In this document: piece after piece, positions 8,168 to 17,280 of the stretch
Layout: each line of letters opens with the position of its first letter
How positions within the stretch are numbered: the first letter of the stretch is position 1
Assembly: GCA_039028975.1 (NCBI GenBank)
Contig: JBCCHB010000114.1
Coordinates: forward strand, 1 to 54,915
Reading direction: 5' to 3'
Source of the DNA: JAHBNG01 sp039028975
Lineage (GTDB): Bacteria > Chloroflexota > Anaerolineae > Caldilineales > Caldilineaceae
DNA length: 54,915 bases
The notes under the pieces: generated by a model
The model's input: the letters and a program-made list of their open reading frames with translations, nothing else
Told to the model about the DNA's origin: nothing
The model's database searches: none
Made by a program: the position numbers and the translations under genes

Positions 8168-8194
8168 AATGCCAGGTGATATCTACCTGGCATT
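8168..8194 (-). terminator. Hairpin after oppC, probable terminator
   Basis: AATGCCAGGT (8168-8177) and ACCTGGCATT (8185-8194) form a perfect 10-bp stem with a 7-nt loop. Read on the minus strand it lies just 3' of the oppC stop and is followed by a T-containing stretch (TCTGTTATAAT), as in an intrinsic terminator. It would end the SBP-dnaN-opp transcript before xisH. Confidence 0.6.
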
Positions 8195-8229
8195 GGATGA
8201 TTTCAATTAGGGGGGCGAGGTGGTTGTCA

Positions 8230-9390
8230 TCAAACATGCGTATACGGATCCGCGGCGTCCCTTAGCCCGTCTCCCACAAAATTGAAGGCCAAAATGCTGA
8301 TCACCACAAAGACGGCGGGCAATAGCAGCCACGGAGACAAGGCCAATACCCGGATTGCCTGAGCATCTTTGAGCAGTACACCCCAGCTAATGGCTGGTGC
8401 TTGCAAGCCCAAACCGATAAAGCTCAGGGCCGTCTCACCCAAAATCATAGATGGGATCGCCAGAGTTAACCGGGCGATAATAAAGCTCATAAATGAGGGT
8501 AATAAGTAACGGAAGATCACGCGCAGGTTGCTGGCCCCATCCAGCTCGGCTGCGCCTACGAAGTCCTCTTCGCGTAGGGAGAGAAAGCGACCGCGCACTT
8601 CACGGGCGATGGTGGTCCAGCCAACGATGGAAAGGATGAGAACGATGGCAAAGTAGGTACGAACTACAGGCCAGTCTGGCGGCAAGGCTACGCTTAAGGC
8701 CATCCAAAGGGGCAGGGTGGGAATGGCACGGAGCGACTCGATAATGCGCTGGATGATCATATCTACCTGACCACCCAGATAGCCAGATAACCCACCAAGC
8801 AGGACGCCTAAGAAGAAACTCATGGCCACACCCACCAGCCCAATAGTGAGCGAGATACGGGAACCATAGACGATGCGTGAAAAGAGATCCCGACCAAACG
8901 TATCCTGCCCAAGTAGAGAAAAACGGGTCTCTTCATCGTACTCCAATAGCCCAAAGAGGTGAATATCATTCTCGTAGATCCCCCACATTTCATAGGGATC
9001 GCCCTTGACAAAGAAGCCTAGCGGCTGGCGTATTTCCTCGTCTTCCTCGAAGATAGGTGCATAGGTGACTGGGTCAAGTGCCTTTTTTAGTGGGTGGACG
9101 AAGGGCCGCCAGTGAAATTGCCCCTCACTGTCGAAGAAATGAATACGTTGGGGTGGGGCCAGGGTCAGTTTGGCGATAAAGATCTCTGGATCATGAGGGG
9201 CCACAAACTCGGCGAAGATGACCGTTAGATAGAAGATTCCTAGAACCACCAACGAAATAACGGCCAACTTATGCTTGGTAAAGCGCCAGCGTATTAGTTG
9301 CCACTGGGAGGCAACCAGTAGCTGTTGGTCGGCCTGTTCGGCAGGGGCGGAATCGGGTGTTTGTTCGAGTACGGCTTTATCTACACTCAT
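8230..9390 (-). CDS. Peptide/solute ABC transporter permease, OppC/DppC-like
   Basis: A 386-residue permease. After a cytoplasmic N-terminus comes a first membrane helix (LAVISLVVLGIFYLTVIFAEF), then an extracytoplasmic insertion of ~100 residues, then LLGQDTFGRDLFSRIVYGSR, typical of OppC, five further hydrophobic segments and the EAA loop (EEDFVGAAELDGASNLRVIF). It is longer than the usual ~300 residues because of the insertion between helix 1 and the core. It would pair with OppB to form the channel, driven by OppD and OppF. It is last in the main transport operon, 10 bp after the DUF84 gene and just before the hairpin at 8168. Confidence 0.92.
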   Translation of the reverse strand: MSVDKAVLEQTPDSAPAEQADQQLLVASQWQLIRWRFTKHKLAVISLVVLGIFYLTVIFAEFVAPHDPEIFIAKLTLAPPQRIHFFDSEGQFHWRPFVHPLKKALDPVTYAPIFEEDEEIRQPLGFFVKGDPYEMWGIYENDIHLFGLLEYDEETRFSLLGQDTFGRDLFSRIVYGSRISLTIGLVGVAMSFFLGVLLGGLSGYLGGQVDMIIQRIIESLRAIPTLPLWMALSVALPPDWPVVRTYFAIVLILSIVGWTTIAREVRGRFLSLREEDFVGAAELDGASNLRVIFRYLLPSFMSFIIARLTLAIPSMILGETALSFIGLGLQAPAISWGVLLKDAQAIRVLALSPWLLLPAVFVVISILAFNFVGDGLRDAADPYTHV

Positions 9391-9400
9391 AATAATGAAC

Positions 9401-9916
9401 CTAATATAGGAAATCGTTCAATAGGTACCGCAGCAAAACATTCTCACAAGACTCGTAGATGAATCGGCGTTTGGTGATGACAAATGCATAGGCACGAGAA
9501 AGCTGTCGCCCCTCCACCTTGTCAATGGATTCATTCACCAGCGTGTGAACACTCACACCTCTCTCCAAAGCATCCACCATCTTTTGGGGCAATTCAAGTG
9601 ACGAAGAATGCTCCGTATAGATCCGTCCGTCTCCAGTTGCAAGCGATGCATAGCATATCATTTTGGTTGTCTGGCCGTCCCGAAGATAGCCAAACTCAAC
9701 CCCGATGCCAAGATCAGACTTGTCTGGAGCCATTGCCAGCGCGCCCATTGCTCGGGTGACGCTGCCAGCCCTCACTTCCTCATTGACAGGTTGCTCAGAC
9801 ACACCAGAGTCAACGGCAAATGTGGTGTAAGAATAGTCCACATCTAGCTCAGACAGAACCCGCAAAACGGCACTAAACTTGTACTGCGACTTGGTCCCAA
9901 TGGCAATGTGGATCAT
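9401..9916 (-). CDS. DUF84-family (YjjX-like) non-canonical purine NTP phosphatase
   Basis: A 171-residue protein of the inosine/xanthosine triphosphatase-like DUF84 family. Visible features are the N-terminal IAIGTKSQYKFSAV, the family motif SGVSEQPVNEEVRAGSVTRA and GIGVEFGYL. Members hydrolyse ITP/XTP to clean the nucleotide pool. The start at 9916 is chosen over the longer frame because its ATGA overlaps the stop of the ClpN-like gene, and homology begins at this Met. Its place among transporter genes is unexpected and its role there is unknown. Confidence 0.8.
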   Translation of the reverse strand: MIHIAIGTKSQYKFSAVLRVLSELDVDYSYTTFAVDSGVSEQPVNEEVRAGSVTRAMGALAMAPDKSDLGIGVEFGYLRDGQTTKMICYASLATGDGRIYTEHSSSLELPQKMVDALERGVSVHTLVNESIDKVEGRQLSRAYAFVITKRRFIYESCENVLLRYLLNDFLY

Positions 9917-10416
9917 GTCAAAGTACCGTTGGGACGATTGGACAATATGCGGCGTGCTTCTACACATGCTTGATCTAAATCTGTATCCAAACCGCGCAAA
10001 ACATCCATGGCAATGCCCTGCCCTTCGCGCACAATGCCAAGGAAAATATGCTCAACATCAATATAGTGAGCGTTCAGAGTGCGAGCTTCATCCACGGCCA
10101 ACTCGATGACCCGTTTGGTACGAGGTGCCAGCGTAGGTTTCCCAGTTAGGTCTTGCTCGCCGCGCTTCACCGTTTGTTCGACGGCACGTATTAGCTGATC
10201 TGGTTCGATACCTTGCGGGTGATGCAAAACATCTGCAAGCATACTCTCTTCTTGATTCACCATGCCTAATAACAGGTGCTCCGTCCCAATATAGTTGTGG
10301 CAAAGGCGCATCGCTTCTTCCTGGGCCGATGTGAGCGCGTGTCGTGCTCGTTTTGTGAAGCGGTCTAGTTTTTCAGTCATTTTGGTTTGCAAAATCGGGT
10401 CTTTAGGGGGTGACAT
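9913..10416 (-). CDS. Clp N-terminal domain protein (ClpC-N-like, no ATPase)
   Basis: A 167-residue protein consisting of two Clp_N repeats: KLDRFTKRARHALTSAQEEA...NYIGTEHLLLGMV (about 14-50) and TKRVIELAVDEARTLNAHYIDVEHIFLGIV (about 90-120). This is the substrate- or adaptor-binding domain of ClpC/ClpA without any AAA+ module or protease motif. Stand-alone versions are thought to act as adaptors or competitors for Clp machines. The start could be codon 1 or Met13 (MTEKLDRF); no good ribosome site decides it. It ends with a 4-bp overlap with the DUF84 gene and begins 12 bp after oppF. Confidence 0.85.
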   Translation of the reverse strand: MSPPKDPILQTKMTEKLDRFTKRARHALTSAQEEAMRLCHNYIGTEHLLLGMVNQEESMLADVLHHPQGIEPDQLIRAVEQTVKRGEQDLTGKPTLAPRTKRVIELAVDEARTLNAHYIDVEHIFLGIVREGQGIAMDVLRGLDTDLDQACVEARRILSNRPNGTLT

Positions 10417-10428
10417 AGAACGCAGATT

Positions 10429-11508
10429 TCACGCCACCTGCTCAGCAATCCCTACCAACTCTAGCTCCTCCGCAAAATGGCAGGCTGATTGATGGGGCGT
10501 TTCTTCCACTCCGCCAAGGGTAGTTAAACGTGGCATCTCCGTCCGACAGCGATCCTGAGCATATTGACAGCGTGGATGGAAGGCGCAACCGCTGGGCAGA
10601 TTACTTGGGTCTGCTACATCTCCAGTCAAAACAATCCGCGGACGATTCTTGGTATTGGGATCGGGATTGGGTGCGGCGGACAAAAGGGCTTCTGTGTAAG
10701 GATGCTTGGGGTTGATGAAGAGTTCTTCGGTCTCGGCTGTTTCAACGATCTTACCTGCATACATAACCGCCACCCGATCAGCCTCGTACTTGACCACGGC
10801 CAGATTATGAGCCACAAAGAGATAGGTTAGGCCAAGTTCATTTTGTAGCTCTTTCAATAGATTGAGAATCTGAGCCTGCACGGAAACGTCCAGGGCTGAG
10901 ACTGCCTCATCTGCAATCACCACCTTGGGATTTAGCGCCAAAGCCCGGGCAATGGCAATGCGCTGACGTTGACCACCACTAAATGCATGAGGGTAGCGAT
11001 TCATGGCATCTGGATCCAGGCGTACCATACGTAACAATTCTGCTACCCGATCCTGCAAAGCGGCACGCCCCGTGATGAGCTGGTTGATCACCAGCGGCTC
11101 GCTAATTATCTGTAGCAAGGTCATGCGCGGGTTAAGCGATGAGTAAGGATCCTGATAGACCATGCGGATGTTGCGCCGAACTGACCGCAGTTCCTGCTTG
11201 TCTAGCTCAGTGAGGTCGACAACAGGTGCGTCGCCCATCTGGAAGAGGACCTGACCGGATGTAGGCCTGAGTGCTTGGATGACACAACGGCTGGTGGTCG
11301 TTTTGCCGCAACCGCTTTCCCCCACCAAGGCCAAAGTCTCACCCTCATTCAAATCAAAACTGACGTCATCCACTGCCTTGACCAGTCCCACTTGACGACG
11401 TAGAAAACCTGCCTCAATGGGAAAATATTTGGTCAAGTTGCGCACCGAGATGATAGCACGTTTGCTCATTGCCCCATTATCTGTATTGCTCATGGTGAAT
11501 GCCGTCAT
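10429..11508 (-). CDS. Oligopeptide ABC transporter ATPase, OppF/DppF-like
   Basis: A 359-residue ATPase with Walker A (ALVGESGCGKTT), Q-loop region (MVYQDPYSSLNPRMT), signature (FSGGQRQRIAIARALALNP), Walker B (VVIADEAVSALD) and H-loop (LFVAHNLAVV). The C-terminal Opp/Dpp extension carries a Cys-rich motif (SGCAFHPRCQYAQDRC) that in this family can bind an iron-sulfur cluster. Recognition sequence YFPIEAGFLRR is typical of OppF. The first Met (11508) or Met6 could be the start; neither has a clear ribosome site. It works with OppD to power OppB/OppC. Confidence 0.93.
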   Translation of the reverse strand: MTAFTMSNTDNGAMSKRAIISVRNLTKYFPIEAGFLRRQVGLVKAVDDVSFDLNEGETLALVGESGCGKTTTSRCVIQALRPTSGQVLFQMGDAPVVDLTELDKQELRSVRRNIRMVYQDPYSSLNPRMTLLQIISEPLVINQLITGRAALQDRVAELLRMVRLDPDAMNRYPHAFSGGQRQRIAIARALALNPKVVIADEAVSALDVSVQAQILNLLKELQNELGLTYLFVAHNLAVVKYEADRVAVMYAGKIVETAETEELFINPKHPYTEALLSAAPNPDPNTKNRPRIVLTGDVADPSNLPSGCAFHPRCQYAQDRCRTEMPRLTTLGGVEETPHQSACHFAEELELVGIAEQVA

Positions 11509-11574
11509 TCGCGTGTTTTAACTCCAAAACAATGTCCGTGTCCGTCGCCATCTGTCACGAAGAACTCAGAAGGT

Positions 11575-12660
11575 TCATGCTTTTCCCTGTTGAGCCACGT
11601 CACTATAAAGATAGCAACTGGCTTGATGGCCAGGTGAAATTTCAGTCAGAGGCGGATCTTGCTTCTCGCAGACGCCTGAGATGTACTCTGGGCAGCGGGG
11701 ATGGAACTTGCAGCCCGAAGGCATAGCGTAAGGGCTAGGGACTGTCCCCTCAATGGGATCGATCTGGATGCGTCCTGGTGCCAGCTTGGGAATCGACGCC
11801 AATAGACCCCGCGTATACGGATGACGAGGGCCGTGGAAGACCTCCTCAACCGTGCCATATTCTACTTCTTTACCTAAGTACATGATCATCACCCGGTCGG
11901 TTAACTCGGCAATGACGCCCAAGTCATGGGTGATCATGATAATGGCCATTCCTAGCTCGGCCTGAATCTCTCGAAGCAGATCCAGCATTTGGGCCTGAAT
12001 GGTTACATCCACTGCCGTGGTTGGCTCATCAGCGATAAGCAGCTTGGGTTGGCAAGAGAGGGCCAGTGCCACCATAGCCCTTTGGCGCATACCGCCGCTA
12101 AGATTAAAGGTATATTGATCGATATTTTGACCAGGGTTCGGCATGCCCACCCTATGCAGCATGTCGATGGCTTGCTCACGAGCTGCGTCTTTACTCACCG
12201 ACTGGTGAATTCGGATTGTCTCGGTAATCTGGTTGCCAATCGTGTGGACTGGGCTAAACGCTGTCATAGGTTCTTGGAAGATCATGGCGATCTCTTTACC
12301 GCGAATTTCTCGCATCTCCGTCCCATCTGGGTCCACAGTAGCCAGATCGACAGTCTGACTGTTATGGTTAAAGAGGATCTGTCCATCGACAATCTTGGCA
12401 GCTTTGGGCAAGATCTGCATGATCGACTGGCTGGTCACACTTTTACCACAGCCACTCTCACCTGCGATACCGAGGATTTCGCCTTGCTTTACATCAAAGC
12501 TGACGCCATCAACAGCCTTAACCGTGCCCTCGCGCGAGAAAAAGTGAGTCTGTAAATTGCGTACGGATAGGAGTGAGTCGTTGGGAAGGGGTGAATCTAG
12601 CTGAGATGAGTGGGTTGAAGTCTTGGTTTCGCGGTGACTGCTCAAAAGATTGCTACTCAT
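11575..12660 (-). CDS. Oligopeptide ABC transporter ATPase, OppD/DppD-like
   Basis: A 361-residue ATPase with Walker A (GIAGESGCGKS), Q-loop (MIFQEPMTAFSPVHTIGNQI), signature (LSGGMRQRAMVALALSCQP), Walker B (LLIADEPTTAVD) and H-loop (IMITHDLGVIAEL). The C-terminal region has the Cys-containing Opp/Dpp motif (SGCKFHPRCPEYISGVC). The N-terminal ~30 residues are Ser/Asn-rich and probably disordered. The gene begins 5 bp after the oppB stop and ends 66 bp before oppF, so the ATPases are co-transcribed. Confidence 0.93.
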   Translation of the reverse strand: MSSNLLSSHRETKTSTHSSQLDSPLPNDSLLSVRNLQTHFFSREGTVKAVDGVSFDVKQGEILGIAGESGCGKSVTSQSIMQILPKAAKIVDGQILFNHNSQTVDLATVDPDGTEMREIRGKEIAMIFQEPMTAFSPVHTIGNQITETIRIHQSVSKDAAREQAIDMLHRVGMPNPGQNIDQYTFNLSGGMRQRAMVALALSCQPKLLIADEPTTAVDVTIQAQMLDLLREIQAELGMAIIMITHDLGVIAELTDRVMIMYLGKEVEYGTVEEVFHGPRHPYTRGLLASIPKLAPGRIQIDPIEGTVPSPYAMPSGCKFHPRCPEYISGVCEKQDPPLTEISPGHQASCYLYSDVAQQGKA

Positions 12661-12665
12661 ACGGA

Positions 12666-13652
12666 TTATACTGACTCCCGAATACGTGGATCCACAATGG
12701 CTAATAAGATATCTGAGATGAGCGTCCCAACCAGCACCAAGACGGCCAGGATCATAATGACGCTAGATGCTAGGAACATATCCTGTTGCAATAGCGAGCG
12801 CAGCAATACAGGTGCCAAGGTAGGCAGACCCAAAACCAACGAGACCAACACTTCCCCTTCGACCAATGCTGGCAATGTATATCCGATGGTGCTAATGACT
12901 GGGTTGATGGCAATGCGCAGTGGATACTTATAGAGCAGCCGGGTGGGCCGAACCCCCCGTGCCCGGGCTACATTCACGTAGGGTTTGGGCAATTCGTCCA
13001 GCAAGTTGGCACGCATAGTCCTGATCAGCTCAGCCGTCCCTGCCGTACCTACAATGAATGCTGGTATCCAGATGTGACCCAGCAGATCAAAGAATTTAGC
13101 AATACTCATGGGCGCATTTTGCATCTCTGGCGAGTAGAGACCCATGGCCACATTGCCAGTCCACTGAAAGAGTAACCACAACATGACCAACGCAAAAAGG
13201 AAGTTAGGCGTGGCCACCCCTAAAAAGCCAACAATCGTAAAAGTATAATCCGTCAATGAGTACTGCTTGGTGGCAGTAAGAATACCAATGGGGACACCAA
13301 TGAGGTAGACGAGTACCAACGAAAAGAGGGTAATGGTGAAGCTTGCAGGCAACCGCTGCATAATAATGTCAAGGACTGGCTCTCGATAAATCATGGAATA
13401 ACCCAGTTGACCTTGGACAAAGTTGCTCACCCAGCGCCAATACTGAACGTAGATCGGCTCGCCCAGACCATAGCGAGCGCGTAGCGAATCGATCAAGTCT
13501 TGTTCAATAAGCTCTCCTTGAGCTTCCAAACCAGCCACGTAAGAGGTGACAAAGTCGCCAGGAGGTGCTTGAATGATAATGAATCCGACGATGCTAATGA
13601 TGATCAGCGTCGGAACCATATAGAGGATGCGTCTTAAAATAAAAAGTAACAT
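12666..13652 (-). CDS. Peptide/solute ABC transporter permease, OppB/DppB-like (first copy)
   Basis: A 328-residue permease with the same layout as the copy at 3304-4290: N-terminal helix (ILRRILYMVPTLIIISIVGF), QAPPGDFVTSY, six membrane segments and EAA loop (PYVNVARARGVRPTRLLYKY). The C-terminal ~120 residues of the two copies are nearly identical. It lies upstream of oppD and oppF with tight spacing. The matching OppC is at 8230, separated by oppD, oppF, the Clp_N gene and the DUF84 gene. Confidence 0.93.
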   Translation of the reverse strand: MLLFILRRILYMVPTLIIISIVGFIIIQAPPGDFVTSYVAGLEAQGELIEQDLIDSLRARYGLGEPIYVQYWRWVSNFVQGQLGYSMIYREPVLDIIMQRLPASFTITLFSLVLVYLIGVPIGILTATKQYSLTDYTFTIVGFLGVATPNFLFALVMLWLLFQWTGNVAMGLYSPEMQNAPMSIAKFFDLLGHIWIPAFIVGTAGTAELIRTMRANLLDELPKPYVNVARARGVRPTRLLYKYPLRIAINPVISTIGYTLPALVEGEVLVSLVLGLPTLAPVLLRSLLQQDMFLASSVIMILAVLVLVGTLISDILLAIVDPRIRESV

Positions 13653-13735
13653 TTAGAGTTGAACTGAATTAAGCTGAATTGAGTTAAACAACTAAGAATT
13701 CACGGGCAAATTTATGCACCTGCGTTAACAAATGG

Positions 13736-14959
13736 CTAACGTAGATGCATGGGCATCATTAGATACAAACACTCTTCTCTACCCGAGCCAATCGGACGTA
13801 TGATCCCTGGCTTTGTGGGTTGGGTTGTTTCTAATATTATTTGAGGCTGTTCAATCCGGTTGAGTATATCGAGCAAATACCTTGAGTTAAAGCCAATCTC
13901 CAACCCCTCCCCTTCAATACTGGCGTTAATCTCAGTAATGTTATCCCCGCTGCTGTTAGAGGTAGCAGTCAGACGCAATTGGCCATTATCCCGTCCACTA
14001 TTGTTGGGTGTGAGTTGGATGCGGACCATATTTGAGTTTTCGCGAGCAAAATAGGATGCCAGCCGAACGGCCTTAAGCATTGAGGCAGTCTCTATAACTG
14101 TGCGTGTATCATACTCGGTCGGGACTTTGAAGTTAGGAAAGCGGGCATCAATCAACTGGCTAACCAGTTCGACCTGGTGAAATGCCCCCTTGTTTCTTTC
14201 CCCTGTGCCACTGATCTGAAATAGAATCTGATTGCGCGCCTGGGCCACCAAAATCTGGATAGGTTGAGTTTTATCACTATCGACCAAAATACGGGATAGC
14301 TCATTCAGGCTCTTTGCGGGAACAATCACCGTCACATCATCATCGACTGCTCTATGTCCATCATCATCACTAATGTTAGCTCGGCATACACTCAGGCGAT
14401 GACTATCCGTTGCACTCATTTTTAGGCCGTCTTGGCTAAAGTTCACTTCAATCCCAGTTAAGACAGGGCGACTTTCGTCCGTAGAGGCCGCAAAAGCGAC
14501 TTGGTCGATCATCTTGCCTAGCCCCATTGGCGCTAGCTCAATGCAGGTTCCCTCAAGCATTTCTGCGGCGATATCAGGTTCAGTTGCAGTACCCAAGCTA
14601 GGAATAATGGGAAAATCTACAGCATCGATTCCTTTGATGTTGGCTTCATAGTAAGTACATCGTAAGTTGAGCGTCAGGGTCCGTACGGAAAGATCCATGC
14701 TGATCGGCTCGGCAGGCAGACCAGTGACGAATTCGGTCAATAGACGAGCAGGGACGGTAATGGCCCCCTCGTCCTCCACTATCGCACCAATCCAACAGTT
14801 GAGGCTAATCTCAAAATTGGTTGCTGCCAGCCGCAGTTGGTTATCTTTGGCTTCAAGTAAAATATTGCCTAGGACTGGCAGCGCGCTGCGAGACGAGACA
14901 GCTTTCCCAACGATAGACAAGCCTTTAGCAAGATTTTCTTGACGGCAACTGACCCGCAT
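13736..14959 (-). CDS. dnaN: DNA polymerase III beta subunit (sliding clamp)
   Basis: A 407-residue beta clamp with three topologically repeated domains. Landmarks are the N-terminal RQENLAKGLSIVGKAVSSRSALPVLGNILLEA, the domain-2 region FAASTDESRPVLTGIEV and DSHRLSVCRANI, and the C-terminal YLMMPMHLR that closes the family's hydrophobic pocket region. Length is somewhat above the usual ~370. An AGGAGAGG lies 5 nt before the ATG, supporting this start. It is a ring-shaped processivity factor for DNA polymerases. dnaN normally sits with dnaA/recF near oriC, and here it lies between a solute-binding-protein gene and oppB. No DnaA-box cluster or dnaA gene was seen. It may be a second clamp or the only one moved. 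Confidence 0.92.
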   Translation of the reverse strand: MRVSCRQENLAKGLSIVGKAVSSRSALPVLGNILLEAKDNQLRLAATNFEISLNCWIGAIVEDEGAITVPARLLTEFVTGLPAEPISMDLSVRTLTLNLRCTYYEANIKGIDAVDFPIIPSLGTATEPDIAAEMLEGTCIELAPMGLGKMIDQVAFAASTDESRPVLTGIEVNFSQDGLKMSATDSHRLSVCRANISDDDGHRAVDDDVTVIVPAKSLNELSRILVDSDKTQPIQILVAQARNQILFQISGTGERNKGAFHQVELVSQLIDARFPNFKVPTEYDTRTVIETASMLKAVRLASYFARENSNMVRIQLTPNNSGRDNGQLRLTATSNSSGDNITEINASIEGEGLEIGFNSRYLLDILNRIEQPQIILETTQPTKPGIIRPIGSGREECLYLMMPMHLR

Positions 14960-14984
14960 GGAACCTCTCCTACGGACAATCTAA

Positions 14985-15147
14985 ACGATATTGAATAATT
15001 AATGGTTAAATGGTTGAATTTGCGAATTATTAATGAAATGCACTCAGGCAATCGGGACAATTCCATTCTGCGAGATGACTCCTCTGCCGAGTCATTAACC
15101 ATTCAACAATTCACAAATTAATTATTAAATCTCTCTTCGTTTACGAG
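14985..15147. repeat. AT-rich ATTAA-type repeats between SBP1 and dnaN
   Basis: The spacer contains blocks such as ATTAACCATTCAACAATTC near 15100-15125 and an inverted relative near 14995-15035, built from AATT/TTAA words with an approximate 7-bp beat. A closely similar block lies after the SBP3 gene (about 19502-19547) and a looser one at 17281-17380. These look like heptanucleotide-type tandem repeats in a degenerate state and like copies made when the SBP genes were duplicated. Confidence 0.55.
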
Positions 15148-17214
15148 TTACTCACTATGTTTCGCCCAAGTTTCCGGCGAGGCATAGTAGAATTCACCAG
15201 CAACCGGATTGGGAATATTATACATGCGATTCGAGAAGTACGCATACCATGTCGTCGGCAGATCGGCTGGGGCCTTCACCGCACCAATGAGCCAGCGATT
15301 TTCGTTGTGGATTGCATACATCTCGGTTTCGAGGTCAATACGTGCCTGGGCATCCGGTTCGGCCACGAATTCCTCAAAGATTTCATAGAGGCGTTTCACA
15401 TCGTCTGGTGGTTCCTCGCCTTCAGAACCGCCCGTCATGGTCCACTGTGCCCACGGTGGATTAACTACCCAGTTAGGCGAAATTGGCATCGGCTCGCCAC
15501 GGAGGGCTGCAATAATGGGAGCTTGCCCACCGAAGTTGGTGGAAACGCTCTGCATCTGGTAATCACCAGCCGCCCGGCGTTCGCTTAACAGCTGACCAGG
15601 TAAGGGGACAACAGTGGTTGCGATACCCAACTCCTCCCATCCCTGTGCCTGTAATTCGGCTACGGGGACATTGGGGAAGACGCCATCACTCAAGACCTGT
15701 AACGCCAACTCGAAAGGGCGACCATCGGGCAGCATGCGCTGAGTTTGGTCATCGTTCCAGGTGAGGCCTAGGCTATCAAAAATTTCGTTGGCCCGATCTG
15801 GATCGTACTCAGTGTCCCGCAAGAACCCTTCACCGGCACCGTTGTAGACTGAGCTATCGGGCGGGGCAGGATGGGACGGTTTGAAGAGGCCATTGAAGAC
15901 GGCTTCATTAATGGCATCGCGGTCAAAACCAACTGACATGGCAATGCGGAAGTCTTTGTTATTGAAGAGTTCAGCCAGCACCTCATCATCGATAGAGAGA
16001 TTGAAGTTGGTGCTACCTACCACATCCGACCAGCCAAACTGGGGATAGATCTTGTAGCCGCCAGCCTCTTCGTTCTGCTTGAGGACTGGAAAGTTGATAG
16101 CACCCTGGAACCACTCCTGGTGCTGGTAGTCGATCTCGCCAGCAATAGCCTTTAAGACAATGCCTTCTGTATCGCCCAGATTTTCCAAAGTTACCTTGTC
16201 TACATAGGGTAGCTGATTACCAGCTGTATCGATCTTCCAATAGTAGGGATTACGCTCAAATTCGAGGATGGGTGCGCTGGAGCCTTCTGTGACGGCCTTC
16301 CATGCGAAAATGGTCGGTGCCTTGGGGTTGCTGTACCAGTAGCGTTCCCGCTCGAACATTTCGGTCCACGTTGTAAAGCCACCTTCTTCAATTAGTGCAT
16401 CCAATTCAGCGGCATCGGCATAATCAGGATGGAATTGTTTTAGATAGTGAGCTGGCACATAAGGCAGTGGGCGCCAGCGGTTGAGGCGCTCCATAAGCAC
16501 ACCATACGGTGCCACAAATTCCATCACAATCGTATTGTCATCGACTTTACTGATGGTACCCATCTCGCCGCCAACCTTCAAATTGTTGACGCCACTTGGG
16601 CTTAGTTCTTCGTTGGAAGCAATGGCTTCGTACCAGAAGACAAAATCGTCTGCGCCAAATGGCTCGCCATCGGACCACTTGATACCGGGTCGAATGGTAA
16701 AGGTTGTACTGAGACCATCTCCGCTGGTTTCAGCATTCATGAAGACGTTGGGCAGAACCCCCTGCATTGTAGAAGGATAAACGTGGGGGAACTCGCGCAG
16801 CAGATCTTCCATGGGCCATGCTTCGCCATTCCCACCGCTAACCATGTTTCCACCATATTCGGCAATCGTCTCTGCTGGCTGCATCACCAGTGGCTCATCG
16901 GGCAGCCGATCTTCCACCGGAGGCAGCGAGCCGTCAGCAACTGCCGCATCCAGAATAGGAGACTGCTGGAATGAGTCGATGGTATTGCCTGTTTCGGCCT
17001 CATAATCGGCAATCGTATTAAATTGAACAATCTGACCCGTAAATTCGCCCATCGCTTCGTCTGATTCATCATCAGCCATGGCTTCGCCACCGCTATCAGA
17101 AGACGAATCATCGGCCATTTCTCCGCCGTCGCTTGGCGCAACAGCACCGCCACAAGCCGCTACAAGTAGGGCCAAAACAGCAAACAAACCGACAAGTATC
17201 CTAAGTTGTTTCAT
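15148..17214 (-). CDS. Family-5 extracellular solute-binding lipoprotein (SBP1)
   Basis: A 688-residue periplasmic/surface binding protein for an Opp-type importer. A lipoprotein signal peptide is clear: hydrophobic core LVGLFAVLALLVAACGG with lipobox LVAAC (Cys about 21). It is followed by an acidic Gly/Ser/Asp linker (about 22-60), then the SBP_bac_5 fold with landmarks TFTIRPGIKWSDGEPFGADDFVFWY, FERNPYYWKIDTAGNQLPYVD and FNNKDFRIAMSVGFDRDAINE. The protein is longer than typical DppA/OppA (~540). It shares most of its sequence with SBP3 (19551-21614). A GGAG precedes the ATG. The ligand cannot be told; peptides or other oligomers are possible. Confidence 0.93.
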   Translation of the reverse strand: MKQLRILVGLFAVLALLVAACGGAVAPSDGGEMADDSSSDSGGEAMADDESDEAMGEFTGQIVQFNTIADYEAETGNTIDSFQQSPILDAAVADGSLPPVEDRLPDEPLVMQPAETIAEYGGNMVSGGNGEAWPMEDLLREFPHVYPSTMQGVLPNVFMNAETSGDGLSTTFTIRPGIKWSDGEPFGADDFVFWYEAIASNEELSPSGVNNLKVGGEMGTISKVDDNTIVMEFVAPYGVLMERLNRWRPLPYVPAHYLKQFHPDYADAAELDALIEEGGFTTWTEMFERERYWYSNPKAPTIFAWKAVTEGSSAPILEFERNPYYWKIDTAGNQLPYVDKVTLENLGDTEGIVLKAIAGEIDYQHQEWFQGAINFPVLKQNEEAGGYKIYPQFGWSDVVGSTNFNLSIDDEVLAELFNNKDFRIAMSVGFDRDAINEAVFNGLFKPSHPAPPDSSVYNGAGEGFLRDTEYDPDRANEIFDSLGLTWNDDQTQRMLPDGRPFELALQVLSDGVFPNVPVAELQAQGWEELGIATTVVPLPGQLLSERRAAGDYQMQSVSTNFGGQAPIIAALRGEPMPISPNWVVNPPWAQWTMTGGSEGEEPPDDVKRLYEIFEEFVAEPDAQARIDLETEMYAIHNENRWLIGAVKAPADLPTTWYAYFSNRMYNIPNPVAGEFYYASPETWAKHSE

Positions 17215-17280
17215 TATTTCCTCTCCTTCGGTTTCGTTCTATAAAGTTTATTACCACATTTAACCAGGTATGTGTCATAG

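Noticed and set aside
13736..15147. Replication origin next to dnaN
   Set aside because: No dnaA, recF or gyrB and no cluster of DnaA boxes was seen; the AT-rich spacer is shared with the other SBP spacers.
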